A stretch of DNA of 64,000 nucleotides, from assembly GCA_037176725.1 (NCBI GenBank), contig JAZBRS010000026.1:103647501-103711500 (forward strand), read 5' to 3'. This document shows, piece after piece, positions 10,799-20,668 of this stretch. Source of the stretch: Posidonia oceanica (taxonomy: Eukaryota; Streptophyta; Magnoliopsida; Alismatales; Posidoniaceae). Position 1 is the stretch's first letter. The number at the start of each line of letters is the position of its first letter. The translations under genes were made by a program, and so were the position numbers. Below the pieces are notes generated by a model. The model saw only the letters and a program-made list of their open reading frames with translations, had not been told where the DNA came from and did no database searches.

Positions 10799-12110
10799 TC
10801 ACTGATAGTACTTCTTGAGGTAACATGAGTTGACCGGCTCCGACTGCTCAACCTGGTACATGTCCTCAAGAATTACTGCGCCGCCCGAGAATGCTTGCTT
10901 AACCACAAAGGGGCCGCGCCAGTTGGGTCGGAATTTGCCTCGACCGTCTGGCAGGTGAATGGCACGCAGAATCAGATCTCCTGACTAGAAACTTCTGGGC
11001 TGAACTTTCTTCAAGTACACTCTGGCCATCCTCTTCTGATAACAGTGAGCATTGTGCATAACTTGCAGCCTATGCTCGTCAATCAGATTCAGCTGGACGC
11101 AGCGGTCTTCGACCCACTCTGCCTCCTCCAGCTCAACTTCTCGTAGGATTCGCAGTGAGGGGATCTCTACCTCGATAGGTAGCACTACCTCCATGCCGTA
11201 CACCAGAAAGTACGGGGTGGCTCCTGTTGAGGTCTGGACTGATGTCCTGTACGTCCAAAGTGCGTACGGAAGCTTGTCATGCCAGTCCTTATGGGTTTCT
11301 ACCATCTTCTTGATAATCTTCACAATATTCTTGTTGGCAGACTCCACTGCTCCATTCATCTGTGGTCGATAGGGCGAGGGCCTGTGATGCTTGATCTTGA
11401 GGCTCTGCAGGTATTCCTCGGTCCTTCTAGCAATGAAGTTCGTACTGTTGTCAGAGATGATGGAGTGCGGGACCCCGTACTGGGCGACGATACTGTTTCT
11501 AATAAATTTCTCTGTCACCACGGCTATGACAGCCTTGTAAGAGGCAGCTTCCACCCACTTAATGAAGTAATCAATCGCTACCAGAATGAAGCGATGACCG
11601 TTTGAAGCAGCAGGATATATGGTACCAACGACATCGATCCTCCAGGTGGAGAAAAGCCATGGCGATGACATGTTATGCACATATTGTGGGGAGCCCGGAT
11701 AAAATTACCATGGATCTGACAGTTGTGGCATTTACGCACGAACTGGCAGCAGTCTACTTCCATGGTTAATCAGAAATAGCCTTGGAGCATAATCTTCTTG
11801 GCTAGGAGGATGCCGTTCATGTGCGGGCCACAGGTCCCTGCATGCACTTGAAGCAATAGCATGTCAGCCTCCGACTTGTTCAGGCAGCGTAATAGCATCT
11901 GATTGTATGATCTTCTGTATAATTGCCCTGCCCCTAACACATACTTCGATGCCAGACGCACCAAAGTTCTTTTATCTACTGCTGAGGTGCCAGGCAGGGG
12001 GTTGCCAGATTCCAGGAAAGCCTTGATGTCATGGTACCACGGTTGTTCTCCTACTGGATCTGCCTCTTCTATGCTCATGCAATGCGCAGGCTGCTCTAGG
12101 CAAGTAACTG
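10799..12110 (-). pseudogene. Integrase of element A (broken)
   Basis: The zinc-binding part shows two His (in VHAGTCGPHMNG) and the CxxC of FVRKCHNCQIHG. The core has the DDE residues in WRIDVVG, IISDNSTNF and NGAVESANKN, all present. The C-terminal part contains GKFRPNWRGPFVV and ends with KKYYQ and a TGA at 10799-10801, the usual end of Tat-type pol. Breaks are a TGA in the zinc region (YF*LTMEV), a frameshift near 11680 between zinc region and core, and a TAG after VQPRSF. The enzyme would insert the element's cDNA into the chromosome. The catalytic triad is intact but the protein cannot be made in one piece. Confidence 0.9.
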
Positions 12111-12139
12111 ATACATCTACCGCACTGTCTTGAGGTATG

Positions 12140-12530
12140 CTGAGCCAGGATGCCAGGGTTGCCAGTGCATTTGCATATGCATTCCTTGCTCTGTTCATGT
12201 ACGTGAAGTAGATGCTCTCAAATTCTTCTATCAGCTTCAGCAGGTGTTCGTGATATGGCACAAGTTTTGGGTCTTTTGTTCTCCAATCGCCATTCACTTG
12301 AGAGATCACTAGCATGGCATCGCCATGCATATGCAGCTTCTGCACCTTATGTTTAAGGGTGACCTTCAGTCCCAGGATGCACGCTTCATATTCTGCTTCA
12401 TTGTTGGTACATTTGAAAGTCAACTTCCTTGCAAAAGGGATTATCTACCCTTGCAGCGTAGTTAGCACTGCACGTACGCCTCGGCCCTTCTTGTTGACAG
12501 CGCCATCGAAGTACAACTGCCACTGCTCTT
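12140..12530 (-). pseudogene. Second (archaeal-type) RNase H of element A
   Basis: A second RNase H follows the gypsy one: QWQLYFDGAVNKKGRG opens it, CTNNEAEYEACILGL holds the Glu, HGDAMLVISQVNGDW the next Asp, and NAYANALATLASWL the last motif. In relatives the last motif reads NxxADALATLA, so the final catalytic Asp is Asn here. A TAG also lies between TTLQG and IIPFARKL, so the domain is split and probably inactive. Dual RNase H is diagnostic of Tat/Ogre/Retand elements. Confidence 0.88.
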
Positions 12531-13020
12531 GGTCCTCAGGGTCTTTCTCATCAGAGTCCTCCATCGCAAAAAGGATGTCCTCATCCGGGAACTGCATCTG
12601 GAGAGGTAGGTACTCAGGCAAAGGGAAGTCAGTAAGATGGTCCATCATGGCTTGATCCTTCATGGATTTCTGCATGACGAAAATGATGTCGTACTGAGAC
12701 AACAACACTTGCCACTTGACACATCTACCCACCATGGCTGGCTTCTGGAAGAGGAACTTGATGGGATCATGCCGGCATAAGAGCTGAACCAGATATGCCA
12801 TCATATAATGCCTTAGCTTCTGTGCAGCCCAGACAAGAGATAAGTAGGTCTTCTCTATTGTGCTATACCTGGCTTCGCATTCATTGAACTTCTTGCTCAG
12901 GTAATAAATGGCGCGCTCCTTTCTACCCGATTCATCATGTTGGCCCAAGACAGCGCCTATGGAATGCTGCGTGGTAGAAAGGTAGAGAAGCAGAGGTCTC
13001 CCCGGCATGGAAGGAACCAA
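12445..13020 (-). pseudogene. Gypsy-type RNase H region of element A
   Basis: The stretch from RPLLLYLSTTQHSIGAVL through EARYSTIEKTYLSLVWA is the usual gypsy RNase H. The first catalytic Asp is replaced (STTQH), as is common in Tat elements that rely on the second RNase H. An acidic linker (FPDEDILFAMEDSDEKDPED) leads into the second RNase H in the same frame. The upstream connection to RT is broken by a frameshift near 13200 and a TAG in the segment NAQID*SKECQ. Confidence 0.85.
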
Positions 13021-13860
13021 GACAGGAGGCTTGATCAGTAGCTGCTTGATTTTGTCAAATGCAGCCTGGCACTCCTTGCTCTAGTCGATCTGTGCATTCT
13101 TCTTCAGGAGCTTGAATATTGGTTTGCAGATGGGCGTAAGCTGTGCAATGAATCGACTGATATACTGTAAACGCCCTACCAGGCCTCGGAGCTCCTTTTC
13201 AGTCCTGGGGGTGGCATCTCCATAATGGCTTTTGCCTTGCTCGGGTCCACCTCAATCCCACTCTGATTGACAATGTAACCCGGGAGTTTTCTGGATGACA
13301 CCCCGAATACGCATTTATTGGGGTTGAGCCGCAGCTTGTACTTCCTCAAGCGATCAAAGTGTTTCTTCAGACATGCGAGGTAATCCTCGGGCTCTTTGGA
13401 CTTGGCAATCATATCGTCCACATAAACCTCAACTTCTTGGTGCATGAGGTCGTGGAAAAGTATTGTCATCACCCTTTGATAGGTTGCGCCAACGTTCTTG
13501 AGCCTAAACGGCATAACTTGGTAGGAGAAGACCCCCTAGGGTGTGATAAAAGATGTTTTCTCCATGTCTTCTTCTGCCATTTTGATTTGGTTATAGCCGG
13601 AAAAGCCGTGCATAAGGGAGAGCATCTTGTGGCCTGCAGTATTGTCGACTAAGACGTTAATGTGAGGCAATGGGAAATCGTCCTTGGGACTCGCCTTGTT
13701 TAGGTCCCTATAGTCGATGCACATCCGGACTCTGCCATCCTTCTTGGGCACTGGCACAACATTTGCAAGCCACTCAGGGTAAAGGACGACCTTCAGAAAA
13801 TTGACATTGTGCTGTTTCATGATCTCCTTTTTGATCATGAGCAGCCACTGCGGTCATCAT
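13021..13860 (-). pseudogene. Reverse transcriptase of element A (broken)
   Basis: Order of motifs: VPVPKKDGRVRMCIDYRDLN, then LMHGFSGYNQIKMAEED, MPFRLKNVGATYQRVM, the catalytic VYVDDMIAKS, and LRLNPNKCVFGV. The two Asp of the YVDD box are intact. A TAG in place of Trp splits the domain after SFITP (about 13535), and a frameshift near 13200 separates the thumb. The change of MPFGL to MPFRL is also unusual. It would copy element RNA into DNA. Confidence 0.92.
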
Positions 13861-15475
13861 CTTCTTAGCTTCTGCTTTACTGGCTTGGCATCTGGATTCA
13901 AGGGTAGGTTGTGCACCACTATTTCGACATCGAGGCCGACCATGTCTTCATAGCTCCAGGCAAAGACATCTGCATACTCTTTCAGAAATGCAACGAATTC
14001 TGCTTTGGCCTGGGGCGGCAGTTGGGCGCTAATGCGAACCTCTCTGGCTTCATCGGCTATGCCAATGTTGACAACCTCCGCCTCCTCTTCGACATGGAGG
14101 TTGGGGCCTTCTGGATTGTCGTCATAAGGTCGGAACTCAGGCGATGGTTCATCAGTCTGAACTTCGCCTGCATCATCCTCCTCTCTATATGCAACAAGTT
14201 CCAAGAGGATCTCCTTCTCAAAGGTGGGGTCTGTTATATCAAAGGAGTGTAGATGCTCCGCCTCTTGGCCCTGGTGACGCTTCAAGATGGTCACGCTTAC
14301 CCGAGTGTTTCTATATCCTCGGTGTGCGACCTATGTCCTGGCAACTTCCTCTGCCTGTTCTGCTGCCGACGGCACTACTGCTGACTCTGTTTCTGACGCT
14401 GCTACTGACCCTGCTACTGTTGGCTGTGTTGATTCAGCTGACTCTGTCATTGCTTGTATTGCTGATGCTTCCTCCACGCTTCTTGTTGTGCTCGTGGAGG
14501 GTATACCAGACTGGCGACTGATTAGGGTATTGCTGCTTACTGCACTACCGAAGTAGGGCATGTGCCGCACCAATCACCTGGACCCGCCTTGTGGCTACAA
14601 AGTGATCAGTTCATCCGGTCTAGTGGGGGCCACCGCTGCTGAGTTTTCATCTATGACCATGATAGAGGCATGGTCCTTCTCCGGGAAGGGATCCGTAACC
14701 ATGGCTTTCCCTTTCCTTGCCGTCTGATACTCTGTCAGGTCCTCCGTCAGCGACGCGAGGTGTTCTTGGAATAGCACCTCCAAGTCTCCCATCAGTGAGT
14801 CAACTTGGGCCTCTGCCACCGCACCCTCCTCCTCATCCAAGGGTGAGTCAACATAGTAGGCGTCAGGGGCCTCTAGCTCTGGCCCGGCTGCTAGATGTAC
14901 CACTGCTCTGGGTGCTCGCTCTGGCTGGCCTACGGACGCGGCTGATTGCAGCGGCCTGGTGATCAAAGATCCAAATAGATTGGTCAGCGGTGCCACAGAC
15001 GGGTGCGCTGCCAAAGTCACCGCTGCAAGTGGAAGGGAGGCACATATGCTCTTCTGGATGGCCAATGGCTGGGGGATTGTACTGCCTGACAGGGCCTCTG
15101 TATTTGGTGGTGATGGTGACTGCACAGCCTCTGACGCCATGGGGGCCCACCACAAGGGTTGATGTTTTGAGGCAGAAGGAAGTGTGACTGACTGAGCCAC
15201 TGGCGTTGCTTGTGATGTGGCTACTGAAGCGGGCTGAGTCGCACTGCTAACTGAATTGAGTGACTGACCTACTAGAGAGGGTGACAGCCGTACTGATGCA
15301 ACTGCAGCCGTAGGCAGACTGGCTGACTGTGCCTGAGCTGGTTTCCAGACTTCGGAGCTGCTGCTACTATTGTCGGTGATGCTAATAAGACTGCAGGAAG
15401 ATCAGAGACTGTCAATTCTGCCAAAGGGCCTGCCAAATCTGCTGCTTTATCTGTGGAGGGAAGGGCCAGACACAC
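13857..15475 (-). pseudogene. Protease-RT linker region of element A
   Basis: The segment nearest RT (13857-14294) contains LPPQAKAEFVAFLKEYADVF and NPDAKPVKQKLRR, the conserved lead-in to Tat-type RT. Farther upstream (14331-14573 and 14595-15200) frames are rich in Ser, Ala, Thr, Pro and Glu with no recognised fold, ending with an acidic region (PLDEEEGAVAEAQVDSLMGD). The frames are in different phases, so the linker has frameshifts. Its length, near 2 kb, is more than in compact gypsy elements. Confidence 0.7.
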
Positions 15476-15868
15476 TGACCGAGATGCTGCCGTGCTGAGT
15501 TGGACTTCACTGCAGGTTTGGGCTGCCCCTACTATGCCAGACTGCTCCTGATCCGAGTAGTAGTCCTCAATGCAGACCCATTCTTCTGTCAGCAGCGAAG
15601 GGCTCTAGCACGGCTCCGATTGCGCTATGGCCTGATTGCCGCTTGAACCTAGGGTACCTGCACTTGTGAAGTTAGCGAGGTCCTAGGGAATAACCATCTT
15701 CCGATTCTTTGGTTGCGGGTGTTTACTTTTATCGGCTAGCAGGTCGTATTCGAGACCCTTGTTGTCTCGTCGCTCCTCTGCCGCGATCGACTCAGCGATT
15801 CCCTGGCCGTATCGCCTGAGCAGCGTCTCCTTGACGTAACTCCACCTGTGACAGATGTTTTCGACCAT

Positions 15869-16921
15869 CTAGAAAGGGTTACTGTGAATGGCCAAAGAAT
15901 TGACACGTTCAAGATCTAGAATAAAGTTAACCGGCTCGCACCGATTAACGTGGTATAAAGCATCTGAAAGTTCAGGGTCAAAGGGGACAATCTGTGAAGA
16001 GACAGATGAAACTGCCTCGATCCGCTCCTTCTCAAAATTCTCTGCCATGACGACGATGACATCGTCCCCTCGGTGAAACTTGATCATGCGATGGAGGGTC
16101 AAGGGGATGACTTGATGCTTGTGGAGCCAAGGATGCCCAAGCAGAAAATTGAAGTTACGCTCTAAGTCAACGACGTAGAATTCCACATCGAATGTGACCA
16201 GGCCAATAATGAGAGGAATAATCAAGATCCCTAGAGCGTTATGGTGGGTATTGTCAAAACCTATCATTCCCTTTACAGTCCGAGTAATATCCTCGGCTTT
16301 GAATCCGAGCTCTTTTGCTGTGCGCAAGGGACAGACGTTAAGGCCCGACCCATTATCGACTAGCGCAAGGGGAATGCAAAAGTTCTTGAATTGTACCGTG
16401 ACAAACAAGGGTTGGTTATGATTAATTCCCGTCGGAGGCAATTCATCACTTGTGAAAGTGATGACTTGGGACTCTGCAATCATCCCGACCATGCTTTCCA
16501 AGGCTGCAGGTTCAATAGTTTGGGACACATGGGCGGCTTGGAACACGCGAAGAAAAGCCTCACGGTGTTCGACAGATGTGTGTATAAGATCCCAAATAGA
16601 AATGTCGGCTCTAACCTTCTTTAATTGGGAGGTGATGTCGGCCTTGGGCTGGCCCTTTTTGGTGGTAGGAGGTGTAGCTTTAGGGGTAGGTTCAGCTGTG
16701 GTGGGTACAGGAGGTTGGCCTGATGGTGCAGGTACTGCAGGTTGGCCTGAGGAATGAGGTACTGTAGGTTCTAGATAGCTAGGCCTAACCACTGGTGCTG
16801 GGGGCTTGTAGACCCTCTCCGATCGCGTCACTTCCACACACATTTCTGTGGCGTAGCTGTAAGGTATGCGATGGGTGTCCCAGGTTAGGTTTATAACCAT
16901 GGGAGCACATGCAGCGAGCAC
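15869..16921 (-). pseudogene. Aspartic protease region of the gag-pol polyprotein, element A
   Basis: A 350-residue open stretch contains the active-site-like LALVDNGSGLNVCPL (DNG in place of DTG/DSG) and the flap/C-terminal phrase FNFLLGHPWLHKHQVIP, usual in this Tat subgroup. A Pro-rich spacer (many PxxP words) precedes it. The frame ends in a stop after AIHSNPF; a further fragment, MVENICHRWSYVKETLL, lies at 15683-15868. The protease would cut the polyprotein. No ATG-based start is implied, since the region is internal to the polyprotein. Confidence 0.82.
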
Positions 16922-19462
16922 GAGAGGGGCTGTAGGGGTGTTTATTGGTTGATGGGGAGATGGATGAGGTTGCTAGGAAGGCAAAGCAGGTGGAGGCTGA
17001 GGTCTACCTAACAGGTGGACAGAGGATCCTAGCTAAGGCCATCCTAGGAGGTGTACTGGGGCTTGAGCCCAAGGAAGCATGGTGGGCGGCGTGGAAGAGC
17101 GCTCCAGCCTGGCGCGCGGTCGGATCATATGAACACCTGACTCGGAGCCGGCGACAACCGCAAGGTAAAGAGAGACTGGAAAGGGTTCAAGAACATCATG
17201 GATGAGTTTGGAGGGGTCTACCACAGACGTGGCAGACCCGGAAGGGAAGAGAGAGTGGATTCACGAGGTCCCTGTGCCTCCCAGATAAGAGTGCTCCGGT
17301 AGGGGCTGGCGGACAATGTTGGTAGGGGAAGATGCTGATGCAGGAGGAGGTGTGGAAGTGGAAGCCTCGTGCGTGTCGATCACAATCATTCCCGATTCGA
17401 TCAGATCCTGAATAGCATTCCGTAAGGTGAAGCAACTGTCCGTCGAATGCCCGGTATTCCGATGGAAGTTGCAAAAGAGATTCACCTTATGCCAATGCGG
17501 AAGTGGGTTTGGCTGCGGGCGAACCTCCGGAAAGCTCAAGAGCGACGCAACCTTAGGGAGAACGGCACTCAGCAGTTCTGCCAGTGGGGCGAACTTCCGC
17601 CTGTTTGCGAGTGACCGTCTCTACCTTTGGTATTGTCCTTGCTGAACTGGTGCGACAGGATAGACTGTTCGAGCGGTGGTGGTAATCTGTGGTGTGGGGT
17701 GTGTCCTAGGTGCTGGTGCGTAAACGATCTGAGCAGGGGCAGGCCGAGACGCCAGATGAACAGGCACAGTAGGAGAGTCGACGTATGCAACAGCGGGCTT
17801 CAGACGATCCTTCTTCCTGGGGTGGCTACTGCTGTTACCGCTATTGCTGCTGCTGCTGCTGTTGCTGCTGGCGAAGGCCTGCTTGGAGAACGCAGAGAGT
17901 GCGGGGAAGTTGCCACTCTGCAACGAACTCTCTACACGAGCGCCAACCCGGATTAGTGCGACGAAGGTCGTGACGGGTGGGATGCTAAGCAGAGCCCCGG
18001 TAGACGACTGCATCCCTTTGATTAGGATCTCGATAGACTCCTCATTAAAGGGCCTATCTCAAACCTGTGAAGCAAGGGCGCACCAGTGGCCGACGTACTC
18101 CCTGAACAGCTTACCAGGACTCTGCTTGGTTGCGACTAGCTCCGCGTGCTTTGGGACCAGGTCGAGGTTGAAGGAGTACTGTTCCAACAACACCTGGCTT
18201 AAGTCGTTCCAAGTCTTAAGAGCAGTCATGTCAAGCAATGTAAACCACTTGAGGGCTGGACTAGTCAGACTCTTTTGGAACTGGCGGATCAGCAACCTCT
18301 CGTCAGCCTGAAGTTGAGCGAGATCACCGCAGTACGCCTTCAGATGGGCTATAGGGCAGCCCCTACCATTATATTTTTCAAAGTCCGAGATCTTGAACTT
18401 TGGTGGGAGTACCGCCTCTACGAAATAGCAGAGGTCCTAGAACTGGTAGGTCTGGTGGTCAGTACCCTGCATTAGACGTAGTGCTTTCTCTAGAACATCC
18501 ATCCTGTTATTGATGGGGTCTGGATTGACTACCAGAGGTGATGGGGCAGCAGGGGCAGAGACCTCGTACGCTGATTGGGTCGCACCAAGGTGCTCCTCTG
18601 GATCCACCATCACGTCGCCTAGTGATGCGATGTGATGGCCGGCGTACCCATGCACAGGTGTAGTGTAAGAGGGAATGCATGCTAAAGTCTGAACCTGATG
18701 CAATGGGGGCGGATAAATGGCATGCTGTGCAATGGGTGCAGAGTGCTGGAGCAACAGTGGCCGCACCGGCGTGGCGCCGGGCGGCGGGCCTGTGGGGTAC
18801 TCCTCTCCAACCAACCCGAAGGATTGGCCACCAGGTGGTGGAGGTGCATGCTGTGCATAGTGCTGTGCAGATGCAAGAGGCGGAAACCGTGCCCCCATCG
18901 CTGGAACCGTGAGCAGCTGGGACGATGGTCTAGGCGGAAGTGCAGAGGTGAATGCATGTTATGCGGGAGCAAGCCACACAGGAACCTCGGGAGCAGCAGG
19001 AATGAAAGATGGGCGAACTGATAAAGCCATGCCCTGCAGCTGCTAGGCGGTCTCCATCAGGTGCTGATACTGCTCATCAAGCGTCTCGTCAGTGGGAATG
19101 CTGAGGTGCAGTGTCGGTAAGGGACCAGAGCCAAAAGGGACAGACTATACAGGAGATTGAAGTCCTACAACAAGGGCCGCTATAGCAGAAGAAATGTTGA
19201 GAGAGACGTAGCCCTGGGATAGCCAGGTCAGAGGTGCCTCCAGAATGCGAGTGGCGGTCAGCAAGATAGACTCGGCGATCGGATCCGGAGGGGCGTAGGT
19301 CTGCCAATGCCTCGGAACAAACTGGGGTGCCTTAGGCGACAGATGGGGAAACCCTAGTGTCACAAGGGGCACAAAGGGAGTGGAAGCGGGAGTCGGAGGG
19401 ACCGAAGGGGAAACCACCTCCGAGGCAAGGGTAAGTAGGGATTCAATGGTGTGCTGGGCCAT
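16922..19462 (-). pseudogene. gag of element A (broken in several frames)
   Basis: ATG at 19462-19460 begins MAQHTIES; element B shares the MAQHT start. Pieces in order: N-terminal Ser/Pro-rich part (19145-19462), a Pro-rich part with QHAPPPPGGQSFG (18437-18898), the retrotransposon gag fold with LIRQFQKSLTSPALKWF and FREYVGHWCALASQV (18059-18295 and upstream), a Ser/Asn-rich part (17621-18013), and the zinc-finger-like FCNFHRNTGHSTDSC (17261-17539). The pieces lie in several frames, so there are multiple frameshifts. The protein would form the capsid of the cytoplasmic particle. It matches element B's gag over most of its length. Confidence 0.85.
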
Positions 19463-20649
19463 CGTTGACCAAGAGTAGGTGAGAATAGGGCTACGACGAG
19501 AGGTGAAAGGGCGAGTTCTAGGAGGAGCTATCGTCGCAAAAGCGGATAAGATGGTCAAGCATAGGTATCTCAGCAGGGGTGTCAGTAAGAGGAGGGACTC
19601 GAGCTCCAGCTAGGGAACTCGCTCACTGACCTTTGCGCAACACAACACAAACGGAAACAGGAGTTAGAACCTGCAAATGAAATGTAAATGCATTAAATTG
19701 TGACATGAATGACATGTATGCTTTCTAGCATGCTCTCTCTCACCAATCTAATGTATCTTAGTAGGTAGTCTACTTTGGACACTCACAGGTGTACAGGTCA
19801 CCGACTCAGGTTGGAAAAGTAGGTCCGTTATCTAAATCCTAGCCCAAAGCTCAGGTAGTAACAGGGTGGTGCGCTGGTGGCCTCGACCCCGCCTAAGCGT
19901 GGGTGGTACCCTCCACTAGCACCGACACGACCCCTAACAAGGGAGGACAGACCGACTGACTTGCGCCATGCCGAAGCAATGGGGCAAGAGGCCGGAACTA
20001 TCCTTCGCAGACTGGTAGGTGGACTCAGATGAGAAGAATGCATGCTCTATATGATGCTTCATGCAAATGATTAAAGTCTTTTATCTTGCATATTTTATTA
20101 ACCCAAGGGAGTACAGGTGTGTTGATGGCTTTAGTTGTGCCTAAAACTTATTTTTACTTGCCATTTTTAGTTAGGCGTGGGGAAAGCAATCGGTCTCTAA
20201 TTGTCCTTAGGCTTAATGCAAAAGGGGAAGAAAATCACCCAAGCATGGCAAGCAAACATCATACATCATTGTAAAAAGCATGCCCATGGCATGTACTAGT
20301 GTTGTGGACATGCTTAGTGAAAGTGGAAAACAATCAGCACATCAAAAGGCATGTAAGGGCATGGCATGTGCATCAGTGTGGTGACATGGCATATTTGTGT
20401 AAAATAAACCAAGCATCAGACAAGAGGCATGGATCAAAGCAATAAACATGCAAGCATGGTAATCGAATGCTGTAATAAAGAAAGTGCATAAATTAAAGCA
20501 ATGAACGAGCAAGTAAAGTAAATAAATGCTGAAACATTGAATTAAAGAGCAATGCGATATGTAAATAAACAAGGCAACCAATGCTAAGCTGGGTAAATAA
20601 ACAAGCCACACAGAAAGTGGAAGAATGGAACGAAAGTCGGAGTCTAGAC
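19463..20649 (-). other. 5' leader of element A
   Basis: Noncoding region between primer binding site and gag ATG. A block at about 19784-20045 matches element B at about 57822-58085, with phrases such as GTACCCTCYACTAGCACCGA and GGACAGACCGACYRACT. A second shared block, rich in GGCATGTGCAT words, lies at about 20275-20410 (B: 58330-58460). Conservation outside coding sequence suggests packaging, dimerisation or translation signals. Confidence 0.6.
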
Positions 20650-20667
20650 TCCCCAACGGAGTCGCCA
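20650..20667 (-). other. Primer binding site of element A (tRNA-Arg type)
   Basis: The minus strand reads TGGCGACTCCGTTGGGGA one base after the 5' LTR. It fits the 3' end of plant tRNA-Arg (…GGAGTCG plus CCA), the primer used by Ogre/Tat elements. Ten bases match perfectly and part of the rest does. tRNA identity is from memory. Confidence 0.75.
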
Positions 20668-20668
20668 C

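Noticed and set aside
14144..14521. Plus-strand frames opposite element A pol and linker
   Set aside because: They mirror minus-strand coding sequence with recognised RT/linker phrases; composition is Leu-rich without a domain.
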